From Pectinatus haikarae (GTDB lineage: Bacteria; Bacillota; Negativicutes; Selenomonadales; Selenomonadaceae): a DNA stretch of 64,000 nt. The DNA is taken from positions 527,164 through 591,163 of the forward strand of contig NZ_WIQM01000008.1 of the NCBI RefSeq assembly GCF_015732185.1, read 5' to 3'. Under the pieces are notes generated by a model that ran no database searches, was not told where the DNA came from, and saw nothing but the letters and a program-made list of their open reading frames with translations. The stretch's first letter is position 1; each line of letters starts with the position of its first letter. Shown here in pieces: positions 53,013-61,331 of this stretch. Both the position numbers and the translations under genes were made by a program.

Positions 53013-53041
53013 TTGCATTTGATATTCAAATGCCATATAAT
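53013..53041 (+). promoter_or_regulatory. Promoter of tRNA-Ala pair with internal palindrome
   Basis: TTGCAT at 53013-53018, 17-bp spacer, TATAAT at 53036-53041. The palindrome GCATTTGA-TAT-TCAAATGC (53015-53033) fills the spacer. Confidence 0.75.
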
Positions 53042-53075
53042 AATATGCAGTGTCAAGAGGCCTTCGACAAACTGT

Positions 53076-53151
53076 GGGGATGTAGCTCAGCTGGGAGAGC
53101 GTACGGTTCGCATCCGTAAGGTCGAGAGTTCAATCCTCTTCATCTCCACCA
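53076..53151 (+). tRNA. tRNA-Ala (anticodon CGC)
   Basis: Acceptor GGGGATG/CATCTCC, anticodon stem TACGG/CCGTA with loop TTCGCAT giving CGC, encoded CCA. Confidence 0.93.
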
Positions 53152-53161
53152 AATTTAATAT

Positions 53162-53237
53162 GGGGACGTAGCTCAGTTGGGAGAGTGCTTGAATGGCATT
53201 CAAGAGGTCGAGGGTTCGATCCCCTTCGTCTCCACCA
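53162..53237 (+). tRNA. tRNA-Ala (anticodon GGC)
   Basis: Acceptor GGGGACG/CGTCTCC, anticodon stem CTTGA/TCAAG with loop ATGGCAT giving GGC, encoded CCA; ten bases after the first tRNA-Ala. Confidence 0.95.
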
Positions 53238-53316
53238 TTGTAAATAAAGGATTTATAGTGTTTGAAAGCAATTTACCTAAGACGTTATTGTGAGCAGAAT
53301 TATAAATCTTAAAGTG

Positions 53317-53344
53317 GCCGGCAGAAATTTTTCTGTCGGCTTTT
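53317..53344 (+). terminator. Terminator after tRNA-Ala pair
   Basis: 11-bp stem GCCGGCAGAAA/TTTCTGTCGGC (one G-U), followed by TTTT. Confidence 0.75.
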
Positions 53345-53355
53345 GTTATGTCTTT

Positions 53356-54318
53356 TTATAAGATATGCATTGTGTTTATATTTGCGTTTTGCGCTAGCTT
53401 TATGAATTCTTCCATGGTTCTAGTAATATATTTATTTTGTTTATTATAGAAAAATACATTACGAAATGTGTAAGGGGAATCAATTTTGTAATATAGCATA
53501 GTTGAGTTACCGTTAGCTTTTTTTACCAACGTATCACTGATGATAGTGGCGCCCATGCCATAACAGGCCACATTATAAGCTGTGGCAAGCTGGTCTAATT
53601 CTAAAATTATTTTGGGTATGAGCTGGTTTTTTTTGAAAATTTTATCGGAGCGTATTCGCGTGTCGTTTCCTGACCTTAAGAATATGAATGGTTCATGGGC
53701 GAATATGGATAAAGGTACGGATTTTGTCAAGGGATCCAGATGTTTCTCATGGTGAATGTCATTTATTGACAGCTGATATGGAAGCGCGCGAGTATTGGCA
53801 GAAAGGTTAGGCGGTACAGCAAGGATGAGATTTTCACTGCAGAACAAGTGCTTTTGATAGATTGCCTCATCTAATGGATAATTATCAAGCACAAAATCCA
53901 AAGTACCGGAAAATAATAATTCTTCAAGTTGGGCAGAAGCTGCTTCGATGAGACGGATTTTAATTGATGGATATTTGTCGGTAAATTTTGTTATTATCTC
54001 TGGGAGAATAAAGGAGGCAAAAACATTACTCGCACCAATGGAAAGACGGCCCGTTTTCAATTGATTTAAGTTGCTTAAATAATTTTCAAATTGGATTTCT
54101 ATGTCCATAATAGTTTCAGAAGCTTGTATATATTTTATGCCGGCATCTGTTAGCTGAACGGCTTTACTGCTTCGATCAAAGATGGTACAACCAATTCTGT
54201 TTTCAATTTTTTTGATGGCAGCACTCAGTGCAGGTTGGCTGATATATAAATTTTGAGCGGCTTTGGAAAAACTTTTTTCTTTATATACTTCATAAACATA
54301 TTCCTTTCCTTTAAACAC
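53356..54318 (-). CDS. LysR-family transcriptional regulator
   Basis: 320 residues. N-terminal HTH with FSKAAQNLYISQPALSAAIKKIENRIGCTIFDRS at about 17-50 (SQPALS recognition helix), then a LysR substrate domain with PEIITKFTDKYPSIKIRLIE near 115. Divergent from the Asp/Glu racemase gene, which is therefore its likely target. Effector unknown. Confidence 0.88.
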   Translation of the reverse strand: MFKGKEYVYEVYKEKSFSKAAQNLYISQPALSAAIKKIENRIGCTIFDRSSKAVQLTDAGIKYIQASETIMDIEIQFENYLSNLNQLKTGRLSIGASNVFASFILPEIITKFTDKYPSIKIRLIEAASAQLEELLFSGTLDFVLDNYPLDEAIYQKHLFCSENLILAVPPNLSANTRALPYQLSINDIHHEKHLDPLTKSVPLSIFAHEPFIFLRSGNDTRIRSDKIFKKNQLIPKIILELDQLATAYNVACYGMGATIISDTLVKKANGNSTMLYYKIDSPYTFRNVFFYNKQNKYITRTMEEFIKLAQNANINTMHIL

Positions 54319-54452
54319 GGTATACCTCCTAATAATATAACTAAATGATTATACTATTTATACTAATAGATATATTTGATTATATTTTAGATAGAATTTA
54401 TAATAAAATCAAGTTGAAAAATGATTTATGTTATATAACAGGAGCGAAAAGA

Positions 54453-55313
54453 ATGAAAAAGTCAATTGGTATTATTGGTGGTATGGGAGCAGCAGCTACC
54501 TGTGATTTATTCAATAAGATTATTACGATGACGCATGCTGCATCAGATCAAGAACAGATACATGTTTTAATCGACTGCAATACAAATATTCCAGATAGGA
54601 CAAAGGCTATATTAGGAAAGGGAAAAGATCCTGTGCCTGAAATGGTGAGAAGCGGAATCCGCTTGCAATCAATGGGTGCTGATGTATTGGTAATGCCATG
54701 TAATACAGCACATTATTTTTATGATAAAATTACACCGTTTTTTGATGTTCCGTTATTGAATATGTTAAAATTGACAGTAGAAGAAATACAAAACAGAGGA
54801 ATAAAAAAAGTTGGGTTGTTAGCAACTGACGGCACTATACAATCAGGTGTCTATCATACGGTATTGGCAAAAGCAGGGATAGATATAGTTGTTCCGTCAG
54901 CGATAAAACAAGTAAATGTGATGGATATTATTTATAATGGAGTAAAGGCATCAAAAAAAAATATTAATCTAAATGGATTTTATGAGACTATGGATGATCT
55001 TTTTGAACAGGGAGCAGAAATATTAATATTGGGATGTACTGAGCTACCAATAGCATTTAAAATTTTCCATATTGACAGAACAGCAATTGATCCCACTGTG
55101 GTACTGGCGGCAGCGGCAATTCGCTTTGTTAATGAACCTTTAAAAAATGAAAATTTTCAAAAAGCAGCAATGCGGGAAATGATGAAAAATTATTTAAAGA
55201 ATATCAATGCTAATATTCGTGATGGTGCAGATGTTAAAAATATTATGAGGTATATGCCGATGTTTTTATGGATGCCATTCATTACCATGTTCGTTGTGAT
55301 GGGCATATTGTAA
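54453..55313 (+). CDS. Aspartate/glutamate racemase-family protein with IS-derived C-terminus
   Basis: PLP-independent racemase fold. MKKSIGIIGGMGAAATCDLF opens the protein, the first catalytic Cys is in MPCNTAHYF near 85 and the second in ILGCTELPIAF near 193; both halves are complete up to about residue 230. The frame then continues into KAAMREMMKNYLKNINANI..., which is IS256-family transposase sequence, and ends after out-of-frame codons rich in Met/Phe. The last 50 residues are therefore foreign. Start at 54453 has AGGAG eight bases upstream. Probably still active, if the tail is tolerated. Confidence 0.8.
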   Translation: MKKSIGIIGGMGAAATCDLFNKIITMTHAASDQEQIHVLIDCNTNIPDRTKAILGKGKDPVPEMVRSGIRLQSMGADVLVMPCNTAHYFYDKITPFFDVPLLNMLKLTVEEIQNRGIKKVGLLATDGTIQSGVYHTVLAKAGIDIVVPSAIKQVNVMDIIYNGVKASKKNINLNGFYETMDDLFEQGAEILILGCTELPIAFKIFHIDRTAIDPTVVLAAAAIRFVNEPLKNENFQKAAMREMMKNYLKNINANIRDGADVKNIMRYMPMFLWMPFITMFVVMGIL

Positions 55314-56065
55314 AACGGGCTGTTTTATATTGCCCTTGGCATAGATATGGACGGGCATAAAGATGTTTTAGGCATGTATGTTGGCGAAAATGAAAGTGCA
55401 AAATACTGGCTGTCCATAATGAACGAGTTGAAAAACCGTGGGGTAGAAGATATTCTAATAGCTTGTGTTGACGGTCTCAGTGGCTTCCCACAAGCTATTG
55501 AAGCAGTGTACCCTCAAACAGAAATACAGCAATGTGTAATTCATCAAATACGCAGTTCAACAAAATATGTATCTTATAAAGAAATAAAAGCCCTGATGGC
55601 AGACTTAAAACTGGTATATGCTGCTCCAACAGAAGAAACAGCATTAGCTGAGCTTGATCATTTTAAAGAAACATGGGATAGTAAATATCCTAAAATTTAT
55701 AAATCCTGGCATGAAAAGTGGGCTGTTTTAGCAACATATTTTAAATATCCACTTACCGTCAGAAGGCTCATTTATACCACAAATACCGTAGAGGGATTTA
55801 ACTGGCAGCTTAGAAAAGTTACTAAATCCAGGATAATTTTGCCTTCAGATGACAACCGTTTAAAAATGCTGTATCTGGCAATGATGGATATTACTAAAAA
55901 AGTGGACTGGAGTCAAATAAGAGCTTAGTTGGAAATTTATTTTGAAGAACGTCTTTCAGACAGGGATGCTTAAAGGGCATCACTTTTACAAGCAATGCCT
56001 TTAAATATATCACTATTAAATTTATATTGGCTTTTGACGTTTACACAAAACTTGAAAAACTCTCA
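55155..56065 (+). mobile_element. Decayed IS256-family element
   Basis: Remnant of an insertion sequence: transposase coding remains from about 55158 to 55973, followed by a terminal-like ACACAAAACTTGAAAAACTC near 56042-56062. The left end is fused into the racemase gene. Boundaries are approximate, since no target duplication was found. Confidence 0.65.
55158..55973 (+). pseudogene. IS256-family (Mutator-like) transposase pseudogene
   Basis: Four lesions are visible. The N-terminal stub (MREMMKNYLKNINANIRDG, then VKNIMR) is joined directly at about 55250 to VYADVFMDAIHYHVRCDGHI, deleting about 150 codons that include the first catalytic Asp region. An extra T near 55321-55325 shifts frame before YIALGIDMDGHKDVLG. 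The central part (55347-55925) is intact with ILIACVDGLSGFPQAI, CVIHQIR and IYTTNTVEGFNWQLRK. Near the end an in-frame TAG (55926) and a short deletion precede LEIYFEERL. Not functional. Confidence 0.85.
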
Positions 56066-56094
56066 ATTTTCGCTGCCGCACCCGCCAAAAGACA

Positions 56095-56808
56095 TTACTT
56101 TTTATTTATGCTTAAAATGATAGGTGTGGACCGGAAGCCGACGCCCATTCGATCTATGCCCATATCAATAAGCCTCAGGAAATGTTCTCTGGTGCGTATG
56201 CAGCCGCTGCCCTTAATTTTGATGCGGCCATTACAGGTATCAAGCATCACTTTAATGATTTCCGGCGATGCACCGTGAGCTTCGTGGCCTGTTAAGAATC
56301 CTGTGCTGGTCTTGACAAAATCAGCTTTTGCCGCAATTGCGCATTCGCAGGCTTTCTTAACCTCATCTACTGTAAGTGCATCGGTTTCAAAAATGACTTT
56401 GACTTCTGTATTATATTCGTGACAGACATCAACGACTGCCGCAATATCCTTTGTCACATCATCCCATTTGCCGCTGCGGATCCAGCCAAAATTCGCCACG
56501 ATATCAAGTTCCTTGATCTTCCAGTGGCTGCAATATTCACGTGCTTGCAGAACCTTAGAGCTGGTCGTACTGGTTCCAAATGGAAAATCACAAACAACAC
56601 AAACAGCAGTATTTGTTCCTTCTGTGTACTCAGCAGCTATGGGCAGCGACGAAGGATTGATGCACACTGTTGCACAGCCGAAATCTACCCCTTCTTTAAT
56701 ATACTGTCTTATATCCTTCTCAGTAAATTCAGGTTTTAATACGGATTGGTCAATGTAGGCGGCGAGTTCTCCTGTCGTCATTTCGCTTGCTTTTTTTGTC
56801 GGTTTCAT
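56095..56808 (-). CDS. deoC: Deoxyribose-phosphate aldolase
   Basis: Cleaves 2-deoxyribose-5-phosphate to glyceraldehyde-3-phosphate and acetaldehyde. 237 residues. IDQSVLKPEFTEKDI near 19-33, ELDIVANFGWIRSG near 98, and the Schiff-base lysine in ADFVKTSTGF near 169 are present, with the phosphate-site GRIKIKGSGCIR and GVGFRST after it. Its promoter overlaps a 46-bp inverted repeat. Divergent from a GntR/UTRA gene, probably its regulator. Confidence 0.93.
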   Translation of the reverse strand: MKPTKKASEMTTGELAAYIDQSVLKPEFTEKDIRQYIKEGVDFGCATVCINPSSLPIAAEYTEGTNTAVCVVCDFPFGTSTTSSKVLQAREYCSHWKIKELDIVANFGWIRSGKWDDVTKDIAAVVDVCHEYNTEVKVIFETDALTVDEVKKACECAIAAKADFVKTSTGFLTGHEAHGASPEIIKVMLDTCNGRIKIKGSGCIRTREHFLRLIDMGIDRMGVGFRSTPIILSINKK

Positions 56809-56821
56809 AATTTATTTCCTT

Positions 56822-56867
56822 CCTTTATAATAAATGTATGATACAATTCATGCATTTATTATAAAGG
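56822..56867. promoter_or_regulatory. 46-bp inverted-repeat operator upstream of deoC
   Basis: Arms CCTTTATAATAAATGTATG and CATGCATTTATTATAAAGG (19 bp, one mismatch) around ATACAATT. It covers the deoC -10 box and extends to 14 bp from the deoC start codon. Confidence 0.8.
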
Positions 56868-56886
56868 TTTTATTTAGATAATTCAA
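56858..56886 (-). promoter_or_regulatory. Promoter of deoC
   Basis: Minus strand TTGAAT (56886-56881), 17-bp spacer, TATAAT (56863-56858); the -10 lies inside the right arm of the operator. Confidence 0.75.
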
Positions 56887-57044
56887 GTATATTTTATTTT
56901 TTTTATTCCTCCGGGCAGGCATATACAGCAGCTGCCATATATGCCTGCCTCAAAGTAAAAACTATGTCTTTCCAGCGGCTTGATGAATAGAATAAATTTA
57001 TGATAAACTTAAGAAAATATTTAAAATATGTGAGGAATAAAAAT

Positions 57045-57857
57045 TTGGACATTGATTACTTTAAAAGCACATTCCATTTTTCTGCAGAAAAAAATATTCC
57101 CTTATATGAGCAGTTGATCGCCTATATAAAAATCCAGATACAGCAGGGCGTCCTGAAGCCCGGTGATCAAATGATCACAGAAAATGATCTATGCGGGGCG
57201 TTGAATATCAGCCGTACAACTGTGCGTCAGTGCATGAATCGGCTGGTGGAAGAAGGATTGCTTATTCGTCAGCGCGGAAGGGGCTCCTTTATTGCTAATC
57301 CTAAGCTAAAACGCAATATTAATTACCTGTACAATTTCACAGAAAACATGCGCAGTATAGGTGCCTCTCCTACTTCCGTCGTACTTACGAAAGAAGTGTC
57401 CAATATAACTAATAAACAATTGATCACTTCACTGCAGTTGCCGGAAGCTGATCCGAGAGCATTTCATCTGCTCAGGCTGCGGTGTGCCAATGGAACACCC
57501 CTGCTTTTGGAAAACACATATATTCCTTACTATCTTTGCAGCGGAATCGAACAATTCAATTTTGAAGCTGTTTCTCTGTATGACACATTAAGCAGCCATT
57601 ATTCACTTAACCTGTACCATGCTTCGGAAACGATAGAAGCTATTATAATCAAAGGTGCCGTCGCCAAGCTTCTGAAATGCAGCTCAAATACTCCCGGATA
57701 TCAAATTGAACGCGTTTCTCATCTTGACTCTGGCTACGTGTTTGAACTGACAACCTCCACTACCAGGGCTGATAAATGTATATTTCGTTTGGAATTATAT
57801 AAAAATGCAAATTTCAGCAAAAATAAGCTGGATTTTCAGCGCAGCATACATATATAA
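57045..57857 (+). CDS. GntR-family regulator with UTRA domain (HutC subfamily)
   Basis: About 270 residues. GntR winged helix: YEQLIAYIKIQIQQG, PGDQMITENDLCGALNISRTTVRQCMNRL, RGRGSFIANP; then a UTRA sensor domain with RLRCANGTPLLLENTYIP and a C-terminal FRLEL strand. The TTG at 57045 has TGAGG nine bases upstream and is preferred; an ATG at 57000 is in frame but has no clear ribosome site. Divergent from deoC, so a role at the deoC operator is likely. Confidence 0.8.
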   Translation: MDIDYFKSTFHFSAEKNIPLYEQLIAYIKIQIQQGVLKPGDQMITENDLCGALNISRTTVRQCMNRLVEEGLLIRQRGRGSFIANPKLKRNINYLYNFTENMRSIGASPTSVVLTKEVSNITNKQLITSLQLPEADPRAFHLLRLRCANGTPLLLENTYIPYYLCSGIEQFNFEAVSLYDTLSSHYSLNLYHASETIEAIIIKGAVAKLLKCSSNTPGYQIERVSHLDSGYVFELTTSTTRADKCIFRLELYKNANFSKNKLDFQRSIHI

Positions 57858-57932
57858 TGCAAAAAGGATACTCAATAATCCGCAGCAGTCAGGCTGCATT
57901 GTGATAATATTCATTGGTTCCGGAAAAAAATC

Positions 57933-57964
57933 AAGGCTTCCGAAAATTTCGGAAGCCTTTTCAT
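57933..57964 (+). terminator. Terminator of gntR/UTRA gene
   Basis: 10-bp perfect stem AAGGCTTCCG/CGGAAGCCTT, loop AAAATTT, short T-run. Confidence 0.8.
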
Positions 57965-58040
57965 ATTATAATCTGTATTCACCTGTGAATACACTGAAAA
58001 GTGAATAGTAAAAAACAATTTGCAGACCATAAACCGTATT

Positions 58041-59195
58041 TTACGTGAGCTTTCTGAATGTATAGCAGGCGATGCCCATTTGCAGTATTATCAGCGCGGC
58101 AAGCAGCCCAAACGAAAAATAAAGGCTTGTCTGATGGGCAATAAATCCTATGATGGCGGGTCCGGCCAGAGATCCCAGATAGCCCAATGTACTTACAGCC
58201 GATACTGCCGCACTGAGCGGCATAACAGTCTGACGGCCCAGCACAGTAAAAAATATTGGCACGACATTGGCGCAGCCCATGCCTATAAAAAAGAATCCCA
58301 TATATATGCACGGCTGGACCGGTGCGTATATAACCAGCAAAAATCCGCCCGCTGAAAACGCACTGCTGACTGCCATAATAAATTTACTGCCGAATTTTTG
58401 GACAAAACGGTCGCCAATCAGGCGCATAATGAGCATCGCCATGGCAAAGGTCGCAAAACCGGTGCCTGCCAGTGAAATATCAAAGCCGCGCACTGCCGTA
58501 AGATATATGCCGCTCCAATCCATCATAGCACCCTCGACTAAATATGCAATAAACAAAATAACGCCCACCAGTGTAACAATTCCATGCGGAATGGATATAA
58601 GTGGACTTTTGCCAAGATCAGTACTGTTATCTGAAAGATAACGCGAGAAAACAAGAATCAATCCCATTACGGCAAGTGCCGCACATAAGGTTGAGATAAC
58701 CGGAGATGCGCCAATCCCGAGCAGTCCACTGGACAGGCCGGCCCCGGAAAAGCCGCCGATGCTCCAGAACGCATTCATATTTGACATAAGACGATTGCCG
58801 GATGCTTTTTCCAAAGCAATCGCATGAATATTTGTTGTGGTGGCAACACTGCCTATTAAGGCACCGAAACACAGCAACGTTATTACTGCAATCCAGAATG
58901 AAGAAATCCAGCTTAATGCAACGAGAAAAACCGCAAACAGCATGCCCGCAGTTTTTAAAATTTTTCTGCAGCCGAATTTTGCCGCTGCCGCACCGCAAAA
59001 AGGCATCGTCAAAAAAGAACCGATGCCGATGCATAAAAGCAATAGTCCCAAGACATCTTCCTCAACCTGCAGGCGCAATTTTAAAAATGGCACCAGCGGT
59101 GCCCATGACGCCGTTCCGAAGCCGCCGATAAAATAAAATGCGCGTGTGGCGTACAGCTGCCGGGCCATTGATTTTCCGCCTGATCCGATTTTCAT
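58041..59195 (-). CDS. Major facilitator superfamily transporter
   Basis: About 384 residues with twelve predicted helices. GFGTASWAPLVPFLK in the first helix, GAAAAKFGCRKIL in the 2-3 loop and MRLIGDRFVQKFGSK in the symmetry-related 8-9 loop show the MFS repeat; the layout resembles FucP/AraJ-like or YbjJ-type proteins. ATG at 59195 has AGGAAG upstream, though earlier in-frame starts exist. Substrate unknown. Confidence 0.8.
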   Translation of the reverse strand: MKIGSGGKSMARQLYATRAFYFIGGFGTASWAPLVPFLKLRLQVEEDVLGLLLLCIGIGSFLTMPFCGAAAAKFGCRKILKTAGMLFAVFLVALSWISSFWIAVITLLCFGALIGSVATTTNIHAIALEKASGNRLMSNMNAFWSIGGFSGAGLSSGLLGIGASPVISTLCAALAVMGLILVFSRYLSDNSTDLGKSPLISIPHGIVTLVGVILFIAYLVEGAMMDWSGIYLTAVRGFDISLAGTGFATFAMAMLIMRLIGDRFVQKFGSKFIMAVSSAFSAGGFLLVIYAPVQPCIYMGFFFIGMGCANVVPIFFTVLGRQTVMPLSAAVSAVSTLGYLGSLAGPAIIGFIAHQTSLYFSFGLLAALIILQMGIACYTFRKLT

Positions 59196-59403
59196 AAAAA
59201 TTCTTCCTGCCTTATTCATAAATTCTTTAATCACAATAAGTATAATAAAATTTCACTGCCAAGACAATACAGCTAATTCATAATGACTCGAGCAGAAAAG
59301 CCATGAGCAGCCGAAAGAATTCAAATACTAAATGTGGAACCAATATTGCTAAAAATCAAAAACTCTTTTCAGGTTTGGCATAATAAAAAAGTCTATGCCT
59401 ATT

Positions 59404-59682
59404 TTATAGCTTGCTGTACCTGCCCACAGAAGCAGTGTTTCCAGAAGAATCAGTAAAGGATTCATACTTGACCGTGCCCGCCAGCAGATAATTGTAATTC
59501 AGCAGCATTCCCAGCAGCAAGGCAAGCGGAGTCAGAATTCCGCATAAAAGGGCAATATCCGCCGCCAATTCGCCAAATACAGTAAAATAAGTGAACAATT
59601 CTGCGTGAGGCAGTGAAATATATTTTACGAAAAATGCATAATAGGCAAAGTGTTCATATATACTAAGCTCTTTTACAGTTTT
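59404..59682 (-). pseudogene. Truncated DoxX-family membrane protein
   Basis: Open frame of 92 codons without a usable start, encoding the C-terminal part of a DoxX-like protein: FVKYISLPHAELF, FTVFGELAADIALLCGILTP and LNYNYLLAGTV match the family's second and third helices. A TAG at 59683-59685 closes the frame upstream and the N-terminal helix is missing. It is followed directly by a short AT-rich stretch. A remnant of a once complete gene. Confidence 0.7.
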
Positions 59683-59851
59683 CTATTTTTTATTCCACTT
59701 ATCTGATACCAATTAATTTTTTCGGATTTTCAGGCATCACACTAGAGCACTTAAAGGATATATGGTCATCAGGAAAGATTTTTATTTTGCCTGTTTATCG
59801 CCGCAGCGGTATTCCAATGCCAAGCAGCACCTTATCCTGGCGGGCACTTTA

Positions 59852-60571
59852 TTATACATGTCTTGCGCCGCCCTCTACATGAATAGTTTCACCGGAGATA
59901 TTTCCGGCATTGAGCAGCCATATGGCAGTATCTGCAATATCATCCGCGGTGCCGGCCCGTCCGACCAAACTGGATGATGCTGCACTCTCCAGCAAATTCT
60001 TTTTATCCTGTTCCGCAAGGGTATCCCATGTACCGGAATCCGTAACACCCGGAGAAATCGCGTTGACGCGAACAGGCGCCAGTTCCTTTGCCAGCTGCGA
60101 AGCCAGAAAAGCAACCGCGCCGTTTGTCACTCCCATAACTGTATAGCCGGGAGAAGGTGTCCACGCGGCTACGCCGGAAAATAAAAGAATAGAGCCTGTC
60201 GGAGGCATAATCGGGATAAAATGCTTTGCCAGCAGCATAGGCCCTATTACCTTCGCTTCAAACGCAGTAACTATTTTATCATGCTCCAGCTCCCCAACCG
60301 GTACATTATGGTGGGCGGAAGCAGTTATCACCACATGATCAACATATCCCAGTTCAGCTGCCGCAGCGGCAATCGTTCCCTCATCTGTGATGTCTACATG
60401 GATCGCGCTCGCAAAGGGAAGCTGCGCGGCAGCCTTAGCGGCCTGCTCAAGATCACGTGCTCCGATGACCACTTCTGCGCCGGCTTTGCTTGCCCGCTGT
60501 GCGACTGCCAGTCCCAAAAATTTTGAACCGCCGATGACCAATATCTTTTGTTTGTCAAGCTGACCTCTCAT
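59852..60571 (-). CDS. SDR-fold protein lacking the catalytic Tyr and Lys
   Basis: 239-residue Rossmann protein of the short-chain dehydrogenase family. The cofactor motif is IGGSKFLGLAVA and VDITDEG follows. The active-site stretch, expected as SPGY..YxxxK, reads SPGYTVMGVTNGAV: Met replaces the Tyr and Asn the Lys. The late NAISPGVTDSG, GRAGTADDIADTAIWLL and GETIHVEGGA are normal. Probably a divergent or non-catalytic member, or one using other residues. AGGAG precedes the start. Base composition is richer in G+C than the uronate island. Confidence 0.8.
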   Translation of the reverse strand: MRGQLDKQKILVIGGSKFLGLAVAQRASKAGAEVVIGARDLEQAAKAAAQLPFASAIHVDITDEGTIAAAAAELGYVDHVVITASAHHNVPVGELEHDKIVTAFEAKVIGPMLLAKHFIPIMPPTGSILLFSGVAAWTPSPGYTVMGVTNGAVAFLASQLAKELAPVRVNAISPGVTDSGTWDTLAEQDKKNLLESAASSSLVGRAGTADDIADTAIWLLNAGNISGETIHVEGGARHV

Positions 60572-60633
60572 TTTGATCTCCTCTCACTCACCAAATTATA
60601 TTTTACACATTGCTTTAAGCCTCAACGGCTCTT

Positions 60634-61170
60634 TTATTCTATAATATATGCACTGACGATTTCCCCGTAATAAACAGTATGAAAATCCTTATTCGCATCA
60701 TAGAAAAAGCTGTCCACATCCTGCGGATAATATTTTTTCTTAGTTTCTTGCGCAATGGCATGTTCATCCTGCTTCTGTACATAAATAGCCCGGCACTCAA
60801 GCGTCAGGGGAAGTTCCCTGACAGCAGGAACAGCTATGATTTCCGGCGCTTCCAGAGTTAAATTCAAAGCCTCAATTTTATCAACATCACGGCCGGATTT
60901 TGTTCCGCAAAATCCCAATATTTTTTTATTGAAATCGCCATGCGGTATATTGATCGTAAATTCCGGATTCTTTGCCAGCTGGGAGCTTGTAAACCGATTT
61001 TTTCTGATAAAAGCCGTAAAGGTCGACTTGCCCCAGACAACGCCCAGATTGCCCCAGCCCACCGTCATCGTATTTACTTTATCCCCCGCCTTTGTAGTCA
61101 GCAGAATACCGGTGCTGAGCGCCTTTATGATCTCACTGGCATAATCAAACACTTCGATTTTCTTCTTCAT
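60634..61170 (-). CDS. Flavin reductase-like (FMN-binding) family protein
   Basis: 178-residue split-barrel flavin-binding protein. GILLTTKAGDKVNTMTVGWG near 22-41 and FTINIPHGDFNKKILGFCGTKSGRD near 75-100 match the flavin reductase-like domain found in flavoredoxin-type proteins of anaerobes. AGGAGG lies ten bases upstream. Divergent from a LysR regulator across 161 bp with two palindromes, so probably under its control. Confidence 0.85.
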   Translation of the reverse strand: MKKKIEVFDYASEIIKALSTGILLTTKAGDKVNTMTVGWGNLGVVWGKSTFTAFIRKNRFTSSQLAKNPEFTINIPHGDFNKKILGFCGTKSGRDVDKIEALNLTLEAPEIIAVPAVRELPLTLECRAIYVQKQDEHAIAQETKKKYYPQDVDSFFYDANKDFHTVYYGEIVSAYIIE

Positions 61171-61242
61171 AGCCTATGCTTCCTCCTTAAATTTTAGCAG
61201 CTTATAGACAAGCCAAATAAATTATATTACCATATTACTTAT

Positions 61243-61300
61243 GTATAGCATAAACTATACTTCAGCATTTGCCTAATCGTTGTTGTATATACCGGGTATA
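61243..61300. promoter_or_regulatory. Two LysR-type palindromes between flavin reductase and lysR
   Basis: GTATAG-CATAAA-CTATAC (61243-61260) and TATACC-G-GGTATA (61288-61300). They sit in the divergent intergenic region, the usual place for LysR binding and autoregulation. Confidence 0.55.
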
Positions 61301-61331
61301 GCAAAAAAGCATATCCCTAAGGAGAAAAATA

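Noticed and set aside
55347..55928. Apparently intact transposase ORF
   Set aside because: It is only the middle of an IS256-family transposase; the flanks show a frameshift, an internal deletion and a premature stop.
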